Under the pieces are notes generated by a model. The model was not told the origin of the DNA, did no database searches, and worked only from the letters and a program-made list of their open reading frames with translations. A stretch of 64,000 nt of DNA from JAPPHY01 sp965247535 (lineage in GTDB: Bacteria > Chloroflexota > Dehalococcoidia > Lucifugimonadales > UBA2985), in NCBI GenBank assembly GCA_965247535.1, contig OZ252018.1, positions 1,240,001-1,304,000 on the forward strand, written 5' to 3'. Made by a program: the position numbers and the translations under genes. This document shows, piece by piece, positions 24,091-32,651 of the stretch (positions are counted from its first letter, which is position 1; each line of letters begins with the position of its first letter).

Positions 24091-26634
24091 CTATCCGCAC
24101 CTCTCGTAGCCGCAGCTGGGGCAGCTCACGCAGCCCTCCTGGTGTACCAGGAAGCCGCTGCAGTCGGGGCAGGTGGTCCTGCCGTTGATGCCGTTTCCGT
24201 TGGCCTCAGCCTTCAGGAACAGCCCCTGCTGAACTGCGACGGGAACTGCGCCCTCGGAAACCGCGCCGCCCCGCAGGGCCATTACCGGCCGCTCGTCCGC
24301 GGGCACCGCGTGCCGGCTCAGCACCAGCGCGACGGCGTCCGGGCCGGATCGCACCAGCACGCCGTCGTCCCACTGCGGGCAGCACGTGATGCCCCGCAGC
24401 TGGTCCACCACATGGGCGGGATCTATGCCTGAGCGCAGCGCCAACGAGACAAGCCTGGTGATGGCCTCGATCTGGGCGGAGTCGCAGCCGCCGGCCTTAC
24501 CCAGGTTGGAGAACACCTCGAAGGGCTGATCGTCCCTGGAGTTGATGGTTACGTACATGTTGCCGTGGCCCGTGCGCACGCGTTCGGTGACGCCCTGGAC
24601 CTGCGCGGGCCTGGCCATAGGCACGGGCAGTACGCCGGTGGCCGGCTCCGCGCCGGTCGACGCTCCCGCTGCTTCCAGCGCCGCGGATTCGGTGGCGCCG
24701 GAGGTCAGCACCTCCGCTTCCCTGCTGCCCGAGCGGTACACCGTGATGCCCTTGCAGCCCAGCTCCCAGGCCATGAGGTAGGCGGTTCGCACGTCGTCGC
24801 GGGTGGCGGAGTTGTGGAAGTTGATGGTCTTGGATATGCCCGCGTCCACGCTCTCCTGGAAGGCCGCCTGCATACGCACGTGGTCCTGCGGCGAGATGTC
24901 CGCAGAGGTGACGAACACTTCCTTGATCCACTCCGGCACGTCTTCCCTGTCCTGGATGGAGCCGCCATTGGCAAGGTACTCCATGAGCTCATCGGTGTAG
25001 AAGTTGTCCTCGATGGCCATGCGCTCGAAGTTGGAGTCGATGTACAGCAGGCTCTCGCCCTCCAGGATGTTGTGCTTGTGGTAGCAGAGCGAGAAGAGGG
25101 GTTCGATGCCGCTGGAGCAGCCGGCGATCATGGAGATGGTGCCCGTGGGCGCCACCGTGAGCCGGCACGCATTGCGCATGAGCCGTCCCTGCTTCTGGAG
25201 TGAGCTGCCGGGGTACGCCGGGAAGACTCCCCGCTCGTGGGCCAGCTCCTCGGAGGCGGCGTCCGCCTCTTCCTTCACGAATCGCATGATGGATCGGCCC
25301 AGCTCCAGGCCTTCCTGCGAGTTGTAGGGAATGGCCATCATCACCAGCATGTCGGCGAAGCCCATGACGCCCAGGCCGGTCTTGCGGGTGAGCTTGGTCA
25401 TGCGCTCGATTTCCGGTACGGAGTAGCGGTTCGCATCGATGACGTTGTCCAGGAAGCGGGCGGCCACGCGTGTAACATGGCGCAGGCGTTCCCAGTCCAC
25501 GGTGGGCTGGCTGCCGCCCTCGATCACGAACCTGGAGAGGTTGATGGAGCCAAGGTTGCAGGACTCGTACGGCAGAAGGGGCTGCTCGCCGCAGGGGTTG
25601 GTGGCGGTCATGCGTCCGATGTTGAGCGTGGGGTTGTCCTCGTTGACGCGGTCCAGGAAGATGGCGCCGGGCTCGCCGTTGCGCCACGCCCCCTCGATCA
25701 TGTGCTTGAACACCTCAGCCGCGTTGAGCCGGCCTACCACCTCGCCCGTGGCGGGGTCTCGCAGGTCGTAGTCTTCGCCCTTCACCGCGGCCTGCATGAA
25801 CTCCTCGCTGGCTCCCACCGAGATGTTGAAGTTGTGGATCTGTCCCTCCTGGGTCTTGCAGGTGATGAAGTCCATGATGTCCGGGTGGTGGACGTCCATG
25901 ACGGCCATGTTGGCGCCGTCACGCTTGCCTCCCTGCGTTACCAGCGTGGACACGGATGAGAGATGGCGAAGGACGGCCACCGGGCCGCACGCCCTGCCGT
26001 GAGTCGTGGAAATGTGGGCGCCCTTGGGGCGAATCTTGGAGAGAGCGAAGCCCGTGCCGCCCCCGAACTTCTGCACCAGGGCGGTCTCCTTGGCCGTCTC
26101 CATGATGCCCTCCATGCTGTCCTCCAGGCCAATCACGAAGCAGGCCGAGAGGGTGCCGGCGCCCGTGCCGGCGTTCATCAGCGTGGGAGAGTTTGGCACG
26201 TACTCCAGGTCGGCCATTGTGCGATAGAACTCCTCCTCCCAGCGGGCCACGTCCGCGCTGCCGTCGTAGAGGGTCTCCGCCTCGGCAATGGCGCGGGCCA
26301 CGCGCCGGCACACATCCGACCAGGAGTGCTCCACGGTGTTGCCGCTGTCATCCTTGAGGTAGTATCGCTTCTCCAGGACAACTTTGGCGTTCTCGGACAC
26401 GTCCGGCCTTGTGGCCGTGGCGGCGCCGCCTGTGGATCCGGACCCCCTCCTCGACGTGTAGGTACGCTCCAAGTGGTGGTCTTCCCCGCTGCCACCGGCC
26501 ACTGACAGCGCAGCCTGCTGGGCGGCCGTGGGAACCTCGATGCCGGCGGCCTCCAGTGCTGCCACCAGCTCCTTCATCAGCGCCTTCTTGCTTCCGGCGC
26601 CGTTGTGTCCGTTCCCTATGCTGTCTATGGTCAT
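24091..26634 (-). CDS. nrdJ: Adenosylcobalamin-dependent (class II) ribonucleotide reductase
   Basis: NrdJ reduces ribonucleotides using adenosylcobalamin and does not depend on oxygen. The product shows YVPNSPTLMNAGT, LSACFVIGLEDSMEG, QKFGGGTGFALSKIRP, NPCGEQPLLPYESCNLGSINL with the active-site Cys and Glu, TGLGVMGFADML, APTGTISMIAGCSSGIEPLF, and a C-terminal zinc-ribbon-like CPDC...CPSCGYERC tail that supplies reducing cysteines. The ATG at 26634 has a GGAG about nine bases upstream; a GTG at 26688 would add 18 residues with no ribosome site. It follows nrdR by 124 bases. No cobalamin riboswitch was seen. Confidence 0.96.
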   Translation of the reverse strand: MTIDSIGNGHNGAGSKKALMKELVAALEAAGIEVPTAAQQAALSVAGGSGEDHHLERTYTSRRGSGSTGGAATATRPDVSENAKVVLEKRYYLKDDSGNTVEHSWSDVCRRVARAIAEAETLYDGSADVARWEEEFYRTMADLEYVPNSPTLMNAGTGAGTLSACFVIGLEDSMEGIMETAKETALVQKFGGGTGFALSKIRPKGAHISTTHGRACGPVAVLRHLSSVSTLVTQGGKRDGANMAVMDVHHPDIMDFITCKTQEGQIHNFNISVGASEEFMQAAVKGEDYDLRDPATGEVVGRLNAAEVFKHMIEGAWRNGEPGAIFLDRVNEDNPTLNIGRMTATNPCGEQPLLPYESCNLGSINLSRFVIEGGSQPTVDWERLRHVTRVAARFLDNVIDANRYSVPEIERMTKLTRKTGLGVMGFADMLVMMAIPYNSQEGLELGRSIMRFVKEEADAASEELAHERGVFPAYPGSSLQKQGRLMRNACRLTVAPTGTISMIAGCSSGIEPLFSLCYHKHNILEGESLLYIDSNFERMAIEDNFYTDELMEYLANGGSIQDREDVPEWIKEVFVTSADISPQDHVRMQAAFQESVDAGISKTINFHNSATRDDVRTAYLMAWELGCKGITVYRSGSREAEVLTSGATESAALEAAGASTGAEPATGVLPVPMARPAQVQGVTERVRTGHGNMYVTINSRDDQPFEVFSNLGKAGGCDSAQIEAITRLVSLALRSGIDPAHVVDQLRGITCCPQWDDGVLVRSGPDAVALVLSRHAVPADERPVMALRGGAVSEGAVPVAVQQGLFLKAEANGNGINGRTTCPDCSGFLVHQEGCVSCPSCGYERCG

Positions 26635-26758
26635 GGCTCCACTCTCCGGTTCCTGTGTTGTCTGTGCTTCCCCGCTGCGAAGGCTCACCGACCGGCGGGG
26701 AGGGATTCCGTCTTGTACCGCCTGCCCGGACTGGCTCGCGTGCCCTTGCGGGCCGCCT

Positions 26759-27340
26759 CTAGTCGCTTCCTCCTGCTAAATCCATTGGCAGGCCGGCGGC
26801 GTTGCTCCGCGGTCTGCGGCCGCGGCGTCTTCTGGGTGGCTCCTCGTTCATAAGCGGGAGCTGCGGCGATGGGTCGCTGCGCTCCAGCGCCTGCTGCGCC
26901 GTCTGCAGCGCCTCTACGGCGTCACGGAAGCGCTCCACGTCTGCGAAGTCACGGTACACGCTGGCAAAGCGGATGTAGGCCACGGGGTCCAGCGCACGAA
27001 GCCGCTCCACCACCATCTCGCCAATGGCGAAGCTGGGGATCTCGGCGCGCCCCAGCGCCTGTAGCTGCGTTTCGATGTCGTCCGCCAGCTTGTCGATGGT
27101 GCCGGTCGGCAGGGGCCGCTTGACGCAGGCCATCTGCACGCTCCTGGTCAGCTTGTCCCGGTTGTACTCCTCCCTACGGCCGTCTCGCTTGGCGACCATG
27201 AGAGCGGTGGTCTGGACACGCTCGTATGTAGTGAAGCGCAGGCCGCACATGCTGCACTCGCGCCGCCGCCGGACGCCCTCGGGGGCGTCCCTGGAGTCGA
27301 TGACCCGGGAGTCCGGGTGATTGCAGTATGGACAGCGCAC
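26759..27340 (-). CDS. nrdR: NrdR transcriptional repressor
   Basis: NrdR senses ATP/dATP and represses ribonucleotide reductase genes. The 193-residue protein has the N-terminal zinc ribbon MRCPYCNHPDSRVIDSR...RRRECSMCG and RFTTYERV, then an ATP-cone (about residues 46-136: MVAKRDGRREEYNRDKL...). The C-terminus is about 40 residues longer than usual and basic (PPRRRRGRRPRS). The start is a GTG. It is co-oriented with nrdJ, and a candidate NrdR box lies in its leader, which would give autoregulation. Confidence 0.95.
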   Translation of the reverse strand: MRCPYCNHPDSRVIDSRDAPEGVRRRRECSMCGLRFTTYERVQTTALMVAKRDGRREEYNRDKLTRSVQMACVKRPLPTGTIDKLADDIETQLQALGRAEIPSFAIGEMVVERLRALDPVAYIRFASVYRDFADVERFRDAVEALQTAQQALERSDPSPQLPLMNEEPPRRRRGRRPRSNAAGLPMDLAGGSD

Positions 27341-27370
27341 GACCTATTTGCTCCGAAACTATGCCTGAAG

Positions 27371-27386
27371 ATACCAGATATGGTGC
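27371..27386 (-). promoter_or_regulatory. Candidate NrdR box
   Basis: On the minus strand the 16-mer GCACCATATCTGGTAT agrees with the known NrdR box (ACACWATATNTWGTGT) at 12 of 16 positions, with the central ATAT kept. It lies between the -10 and the nrdR start, where binding would block transcription. NrdR boxes usually come in pairs; no clear second one was found. Confidence 0.45.
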
Positions 27387-27432
27387 TGTGGGGTCTTCCG
27401 AGCACCAGCGCCTGTGCAAAAGACGCAGGGCT

Positions 27433-27462
27433 ATTCTATTGCCGTGCGGGAAATGTTGTCAA
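27433..27462 (-). promoter_or_regulatory. Predicted nrdR-nrdJ promoter
   Basis: On the minus strand a perfect TTGACA (27462-27457) and TAGAAT (27438-27433) are 18 bp apart. Transcription would start near 27426, leaving a leader of about 85 bases containing the NrdR box. Confidence 0.6.
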
Positions 27463-27566
27463 TAGCTTGCACATCATTTTGTAGAAATTCCTGTGTCATG
27501 CACAAGATGTGGTTGTCAGCCGCGACTGCCCCTTCAAGGCTCTCTACACCAACCAGTCCTTGTTCT

Positions 27567-27595
27567 TTGTCCTTACTCTCCATCCGTGTCATAAT
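27567..27595 (+). promoter_or_regulatory. Predicted promoter of the ABC exporter, leaderless
   Basis: TTGTCC (27567-27572) and CATAAT (27590-27595) are 17 bp apart. The -10 ends only six bases before the ATG at 27602, so the mRNA would begin at or near the start codon. No ribosome-binding site is visible upstream. Confidence 0.45.
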
Positions 27596-27601
27596 TCTCA
27601 T

Positions 27602-28525
27602 ATGGTTGTGGAAGATAGTTCAGCAAGTTCCCCCGTCGTGCTGGCCACCGGACTCCGCAAGAGCTACGGCGACTTGGTGGCCGTGCAGGACGTCTCTCTT
27701 TCGGTCCGGCCCGGCGAGATCGTCGGAATTGTTGGCCCCAACGGGTCAGGCAAGACCACGACAATCCGCATGCTTCTCGATATCATCCAGCCCGACGCGG
27801 GCGAGGTCTCAGTATTCGATGCCGCCATTACCCCGGCCGCCAAGGAGCGAATCGGATACCTGCCCGAGGAGCGAGGTCTGTATCGCTCCCTGCGCGTGAT
27901 CCCCAACCTGCTGTACCTGGCCGAGCTGAAGGGCGTCTCCAGGGAGCAGGCACTCCGCCGGTCCGACCAGCTGCTCGATCGTCTCGGCTTGGAGCTGCAC
28001 CGCAACAAGAAGGTCCAGGAGCTGAGCCGAGGCCTGGGTCAACTCGTGCAGTTCGCGGCTACTCTTGTCCACGATCCGGAATTCGTAGTGCTGGACGAAC
28101 CGTTCAGCGGGCTTGATCCAGTTAACGTGCGCGTCATGAAGGACGTGGTCGCTGAGCTGCGCGACAGGAACGTCGCGATCATGTTCTCCACTCATCAGAT
28201 GTCGGACGTCGAGGAGCTCTGCGACCGCATCCTGATGATCGACAACGGGCAAGTTGTGCTGGACGGGCCGGTCACTGAGATCAAGCGCCGCTACGCAGGG
28301 AGCGAGGTATTCGTCGCCAGTGACCGGGATCCCGAAGGGATTGACTGCGTGCTCGAGTGGCGTAGGGAGGGTTTGGGGTACGTGCTGAGCCTCTCGCCCG
28401 GCTACACACCGGAGGACATGCTGAGGACACTGCTCGACCGCGGCGCCAGGATCGACCGGTTCGAGCTTGCGACGCCGAGCCTGGAGCAGATATTCCTGCA
28501 GGTCGTCGGGAGCCGTCATGCCTAA
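27602..28525 (+). CDS. ABC transporter ATP-binding protein (NatA-like)
   Basis: The 307-residue ATPase has Walker A GPNGSGKTTT, Q-loop region GYLPEERGLYRSL, signature LSRGLGQ, Walker B FVVLDEPFSGLDP and an H-loop at FSTHQM. The ~80-residue C-terminal extension (DPEGIDCVLEWRREG...ATPSLEQIFLQVVG) is typical of NatA/ABC-2 type exporters. The ATG at 27602 is chosen because the protein core begins shortly after it; a start at 27509 would add 31 residues unlike the family. It overlaps the permease gene by 8 bases. Substrate unknown; sodium export or drug efflux are only family possibilities. Confidence 0.92.
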   Translation: MVVEDSSASSPVVLATGLRKSYGDLVAVQDVSLSVRPGEIVGIVGPNGSGKTTTIRMLLDIIQPDAGEVSVFDAAITPAAKERIGYLPEERGLYRSLRVIPNLLYLAELKGVSREQALRRSDQLLDRLGLELHRNKKVQELSRGLGQLVQFAATLVHDPEFVVLDEPFSGLDPVNVRVMKDVVAELRDRNVAIMFSTHQMSDVEELCDRILMIDNGQVVLDGPVTEIKRRYAGSEVFVASDRDPEGIDCVLEWRREGLGYVLSLSPGYTPEDMLRTLLDRGARIDRFELATPSLEQIFLQVVGSRHA

Positions 28526-29789
28526 GACGTGGCTTGTAGCGCGGCACGAGTTCTCCGTCACCCTGGGCCGTCTGTCCTACCGCATCTTTGCCGCTTCCGT
28601 GCCAGTGCTTGCGATTGTCGCGCTCGTCGGGATCACAGTCTTTCAGGCCGTAGCCTCCGATGATGCCTCCAGGGAGGAATCCTCCGCCTCTGCCGGACCG
28701 GCTGCTGTAGGCTACGTGGACCTCACCGCAGGCGAGGACGGCCGGCCTCTCTTCACCCGATTCCAACTTCAGGGCAACACGGCGTTCAAACCCTACCCAC
28801 ACCAGGACGCGGCCACGCAGGACCTACTTGCTGGGCGTATCGACAGGTACTACGTATTTGGGGTGGACTACCCGGATACCGGGATAGTCCATGAGGTGCG
28901 TGAGCAGCGCGCGGGGCTTTCGTTCGAGGTGGGCGGCAGAGACGCCCTCCACAGGTTCGTTCTGGAGAACCTCTTCGAAGGGCAGGTCGAACCGGACCAG
29001 CTCGACCGCATCAGGACTCCCTATCGAATTGTGACTGTCGAGGTGGGTGAGTCCGGCGCGCCTGCGGAATCGGACTTAGACGTCGGCGCTACGTTGACCT
29101 TCATCGCCGCCGGAATTCTGCTGTTGGTCTCCGGGTTCACCGCATCAGGCTATCTGCTCCAGGGACTGACGGAGGAAAAAGAGAACCGCATCATGGAGGT
29201 CCTGCTCTCTTCCATCAAGCCGGAGCACATGATGTTTGGCAAGCTGTTGGGGCTCGGAGCGGCGAGCCTCCTGCAGGTTGCCATCTGGGCCGCAACTGGG
29301 GTAGTATTCCTGCTCGTCCTGAATCTCATCGTCGAACTACCAATCGAGCTCGGAAGCGAATTCGTACCCTCGCCCGGCAGCCTCCTGATAGCCTTCGCCT
29401 ACTTCCTGCTGGGCTACGCGATGATAGGAACGCTGCTGGCGGCGATTGGCGCGGTCACCACCAACCAGAGGCAGGCGGGCAACATCAGCGCCTTCGTTAT
29501 CGTACCAACCGTAGCTCCTATGTGGTTCTTGACTGCGCTGCTCGAGAATCCCGATGGTATGCTTGCGAGGGTACTCAGCTTTATCCCGATCACGGCGCCG
29601 GTGACCAGTCTGGCGCGGCTCAGCCTCGGCGGCATGGGCGGTCTCGAGGCGTTCCTCAGCCTGCTGGCCCTATCGCTGAGCGTGGCGTTCGCAGTCGCGC
29701 TGACCGCCCGCCTATTCCGGGCCTACCTGCTGGTGTTCGACCAGCAGGTGAAGCTTGGCCAGCTCTTCCGAACCCTGCGCGGCGGCTAA
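28518..29789 (+). CDS. ABC-2 type permease (NatB-like)
   Basis: The 423-residue membrane protein has one N-terminal helix (FAASVPVLAIVALVGITVF), a ~150-residue extracytoplasmic domain, and then about five to six helices starting with LTFIAAGILLLVSGFTASGY. The motif EEKENRIMEVLLSSIKPEHMMFGKLLG between helices is the hallmark of the ABC-2/NatB permease group. It overlaps the ATPase gene, so the two form an exporter. Starts at ATG 28518. Confidence 0.92.
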   Translation: MPKTWLVARHEFSVTLGRLSYRIFAASVPVLAIVALVGITVFQAVASDDASREESSASAGPAAVGYVDLTAGEDGRPLFTRFQLQGNTAFKPYPHQDAATQDLLAGRIDRYYVFGVDYPDTGIVHEVREQRAGLSFEVGGRDALHRFVLENLFEGQVEPDQLDRIRTPYRIVTVEVGESGAPAESDLDVGATLTFIAAGILLLVSGFTASGYLLQGLTEEKENRIMEVLLSSIKPEHMMFGKLLGLGAASLLQVAIWAATGVVFLLVLNLIVELPIELGSEFVPSPGSLLIAFAYFLLGYAMIGTLLAAIGAVTTNQRQAGNISAFVIVPTVAPMWFLTALLENPDGMLARVLSFIPITAPVTSLARLSLGGMGGLEAFLSLLALSLSVAFAVALTARLFRAYLLVFDQQVKLGQLFRTLRGG

Positions 29790-29808
29790 CGGCCCGTGCC
29801 GCGGCGAG

Positions 29809-30099
29809 CTACTGGGTCTCGTAGGCGGTCGGCAGCTCGCGGACGGCCGTTCCCACCCTCCGTTCCGCGACGGCGAGGTCGAACTGCGACTGGAGGTTCA
29901 GCCAGAACTGCGGGTCGACGCCAAACCAGTGCCCTAACCGCAACGCCGTGTCTCCGGTCACTGACCGCTTGCCGGCGATGATCTGGCTCACTCGATTGGG
30001 CGGAACGTCTATCTCGCGGGCGAAGGCCGTCGGGGCGACGCCGTGCTCAGCAAGCTCTTCCTCAAGCACCTCTCCGGGGTGAACAGCGCGTCTGAACAT
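29809..30099 (-). CDS. higA: HigA-type antitoxin
   Basis: A 96-residue XRE-family helix-turn-helix protein beginning FRRAVHPGEVLEEELAEHG and continuing ATAFAREIDVPPNRVSQIIAGKRSVTGDTALRLGHWFG-like order, which is the HigA/VapA consensus. It would neutralise the toxin encoded just upstream and bind the palindrome at 30414. It follows higB by 11 bases, the usual toxin-first order of higBA. The gene converges on the ABC permease. Confidence 0.92.
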   Translation of the reverse strand: MFRRAVHPGEVLEEELAEHGVAPTAFAREIDVPPNRVSQIIAGKRSVTGDTALRLGHWFGVDPQFWLNLQSQFDLAVAERRVGTAVRELPTAYETQ

Positions 30100-30110
30100 A
30101 CGAAAGCTCC

Positions 30111-30392
30111 TCAGTGGTAGTCAACTATCTCGACGTGGGTCGGGCCCGGTCCGTCCGGCCACTCAAAGCAGATTCGCCATTGGCGGTTTATGCGGATCGA
30201 GTACTGCCCTACTCTCTCTCCTCTCAACGCCTCCAGGCGATTGCTGCCCAATGCTCGCAACGTGTCCAGGGAGGGCGCGGCGTTCAGTATGGACAGCCGC
30301 CTGGCCGCCTGCCTCTCAAATCCCTCGAACGCGGCGACGTGCTCTCCGACAGCGAACCGTTCTGTGTGCCTGTCTCGGTAGCTAAGTATCAA
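30111..30392 (-). CDS. higB: HigB-type toxin (RelE-fold mRNA interferase)
   Basis: The 93-residue protein begins MILSYRDRHTERF and contains LNAAPSLDTLRALGSNRLEALRGERVGQYSIRINRQWRICF-type order, the HigB consensus with its basic catalytic face, and ends VEIVDYH. HigB cleaves mRNA on the ribosome. The start codon is TTG at 30392, supported by homologous N-termini. The predicted -10 ends only eight bases upstream, so the message would be nearly leaderless. Confidence 0.9.
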   Translation of the reverse strand: MILSYRDRHTERFAVGEHVAAFEGFERQAARRLSILNAAPSLDTLRALGSNRLEALRGERVGQYSIRINRQWRICFEWPDGPGPTHVEIVDYH

Positions 30393-30400
30393 TACGGCGA

Positions 30401-30435
30401 ACTGTAACGCAATTGACGCTTGACGTCAAGCGTCA
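30401..30435 (-). promoter_or_regulatory. higBA promoter and 22-bp palindromic operator
   Basis: A 22-bp perfect palindrome spans 30414-30435, each half reading TGACGCTTGAC. Its minus strand supplies the -35 TTGACG (30429-30424); TACAGT (30406-30401) is the -10, 17 bp away. An antitoxin bound here would cover the -35, the standard autoregulation of higBA. Confidence 0.6.
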
Positions 30436-30480
30436 TTCTGCCGAACACCACACTTGGCTACCGCGTCCTCTGGGCCGCCC

Positions 30481-32025
30481 CTACTCCGCTTCCACCAGCC
30501 TGCGCGCCAGCTCCAGCGCCTCCTCCAGAGTGGCCACCTCGCCCGCACCGTGCGCCTCCGCGACGGCCTCCAGCAGCCGTCCGACCTGCGGTCCGGGGGA
30601 CAGCCCCAGCGCCTCCATCAGCGCGTTGCCGTCCACCAGCCTTGGCGCCGCCCGTGGCGCGCCCTCCTGGTCCAGTCCGCCCTCGAGAATGTGCGCGATC
30701 AAGCGGCAGTGGCCTTCCCAATCGCCCGATTCCACGGCCGGGCCCTTGGCCGCCAGGTAGTCCGCCATGTTGAGGTACAGAGTGTCCACCGCTGCCTCGC
30801 CCAGGTCTCGGAAGTAGCGATAGACAGCGCGCGGCGTCGGCAGGTCCACGCCCTGTCGCATCTGTGTGGGCCGCAGGTGGTGTCGCACCATTGCCGCCAC
30901 CAGGTCGACGCCGCGGCTGCTGATGCGCAGGCGCCGCAGTATGCTCCGGCAAATGTCCGCTCCCTGGGCGTCGTGCCCGAAGAAGCGCATGCGCCCGGTG
31001 TCGTCGATCGTCTTGGTTGTCGGCTTGGCCACGTCGTGGAGAAGGCCGGCCAGCTTCAGTATCGTGAGGCGCGTGTGGCCGTCGCTGACCTCCTCGTCGA
31101 AGTGGGCCTCCAGCTGCGGGCGCCACGGCGAGATCGCGATTACGCTGTCCTCTCCCCCACCTCTGCCCTTGGTGAGGCGCTCCACGTGCGACGGCGTCTC
31201 CAGGCAGTGGTAGAAGACGTCCCAGTAGTGCTCTCTGGGCTGCTCCACGTTTCTTGCCTCCTCCAGCTCCGGAATAAGCCGGCACAGGAGACCCAGATCG
31301 TCCATGAGGCGAAGGCTGGCTGTAGGCCCAGGCTCGGCCAGCGTCTTCAGGAACTCGTCGCGCAGGCGCTCAGCGGCGACGCTGGTCAACAGGTGCGCGT
31401 CGCGTCTGATCTGGTTACGCGTTTGCTCCTCGATCGTGAATCCGAGCTTGGCGCCGATCCGAACGGCCCGCAGCAGACGCGCCGCATCGCTGCGAAAGGC
31501 GTAGTCTGAAACCACCCGGATGCGCCTTGAGGCGACGTCGTCCAGCCCACCGCAGGGGTCGAGCAGGTTCAGGCTTCCGTCCGCGCCTGTCGAAGCGTCG
31601 CCGCTCTCCCACCAGGCGAGCGCGTCGTCCAGCGAGACGGCCAGCGCATCGATCGTGAAGTCGCGGCCGGCCAGGTCCTGCTCGATGCTGCCGTAATACG
31701 AGGACAGGTCCAGTGTCCAGCGAGGCGCCGGGCCGGTCTCACCGGGGGGCAGCACGATTCGGGCGGTGGCGTGTTCCTCGTGCAGCAGCACGAAGGAGCC
31801 GCCCAGCGCCTTCGCGGCGTCTCGGGCGATCCCAACGGCGTTGCCCCTGACCGCGAGGTCAATGTCGGTCGCGGGGACGCCGAGGATGAGGTCGCGGAGA
31901 AAGCCACCCACCACGTAGGCGTCCGAGCCGCTGTCCGCCAGGATGGCGCGCAGCTGCCTGAGAGGCGCGATGGCCGGGATCGGGTGAGTTTTGCGAGGGG
32001 CCGCGCCGACCGATCGGGGGATCAA
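30481..32025 (-). CDS. cca: CCA tRNA nucleotidyltransferase / poly(A) polymerase family, with HD domain
   Basis: The 514-residue protein has the class II nucleotidyltransferase head YVVGGFLRDLILG-PATDIDLAV, the RNA-binding-site block GRDFTIDALAV and RIRVVSDYAFRSDAARLLRAVR, and an HD phosphohydrolase domain (ILKLAGLLHDVAKP...RFFGHDAQGA). Such proteins add or repair the CCA end of tRNAs; some split the C- and A-adding roles between two proteins. It starts at ATG 32025, overlapping the def stop (ATGA). Confidence 0.9.
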   Translation of the reverse strand: MIPRSVGAAPRKTHPIPAIAPLRQLRAILADSGSDAYVVGGFLRDLILGVPATDIDLAVRGNAVGIARDAAKALGGSFVLLHEEHATARIVLPPGETGPAPRWTLDLSSYYGSIEQDLAGRDFTIDALAVSLDDALAWWESGDASTGADGSLNLLDPCGGLDDVASRRIRVVSDYAFRSDAARLLRAVRIGAKLGFTIEEQTRNQIRRDAHLLTSVAAERLRDEFLKTLAEPGPTASLRLMDDLGLLCRLIPELEEARNVEQPREHYWDVFYHCLETPSHVERLTKGRGGGEDSVIAISPWRPQLEAHFDEEVSDGHTRLTILKLAGLLHDVAKPTTKTIDDTGRMRFFGHDAQGADICRSILRRLRISSRGVDLVAAMVRHHLRPTQMRQGVDLPTPRAVYRYFRDLGEAAVDTLYLNMADYLAAKGPAVESGDWEGHCRLIAHILEGGLDQEGAPRAAPRLVDGNALMEALGLSPGPQVGRLLEAVAEAHGAGEVATLEEALELARRLVEAE

Positions 32026-32528
32026 CTTCCCTCGGAGGAGGCTCCGGCCTCTTGTGCCTGCAGCTTCCAGAGCTTCTCCGGGCTCTCGAGGTGGTCAATG
32101 TAGAGGGTGCCGTTGATGTGGTCGGTCTCGTGCTCCAGAGCTTGAGCCAGGAGTCCCTCCGCCTTGAAGCGTACCGGATTGCCGTCCCGGTCCAGGGCGC
32201 GCACTCGCACCTTGAGAGAGCGAGTCAGCTCTCCGCGGTAGCCTGGAATGCTGAGGCATCCCTCCTCCACCACGCGCTCCCCCTCGCGGCGCACGATCTC
32301 CGGGTTGATGAGCACTCGAACATCCTCCTCTTCCTCCGGCATCTCGATGACCACGACCCGCTGCAGAACGCCCACCTGGTTGGCGGCCAGACCCACGCCG
32401 TTGGCTTCCCGCATGGTGTCGATCATGTCGTCGATGAGTCTCTGAAGGGCGTCGTCGATCTTGGTGACTCGCCTTGCCTTCTGGCGCAGCACAGGATCGG
32501 GAATCGTTCGAAGATGTAGGAGAGACAA
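32022..32528 (-). CDS. def: Peptide deformylase
   Basis: Def removes the formyl group from new proteins. The 168-residue product has all three motifs: GVGLAANQVG, EEGCLSIPG and HETDHINGTLYID (metal-binding HExxH). The TTG at 32528 is the best start: AGGAGG lies six bases upstream, and the protein then begins SLLHLRTIPDPVLRQKA as in other deformylases. An upstream in-frame start at 32609 would add 27 unlikely residues. It is translationally coupled to cca. Confidence 0.95.
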   Translation of the reverse strand: MSLLHLRTIPDPVLRQKARRVTKIDDALQRLIDDMIDTMREANGVGLAANQVGVLQRVVVIEMPEEEEDVRVLINPEIVRREGERVVEEGCLSIPGYRGELTRSLKVRVRALDRDGNPVRFKAEGLLAQALEHETDHINGTLYIDHLESPEKLWKLQAQEAGASSEGS

Positions 32529-32651
32529 GCTCTGCCTCCTGGAGCTGTGAATGTCGGCAACCCGCAGATCCGGTAAAGGCGACTGCCCTGGGGTCGGCTC
32601 ATTGCCCAATTATAGTGTGGCCCAACCGCCCTGTAAATCCAGTGTGGGCCG

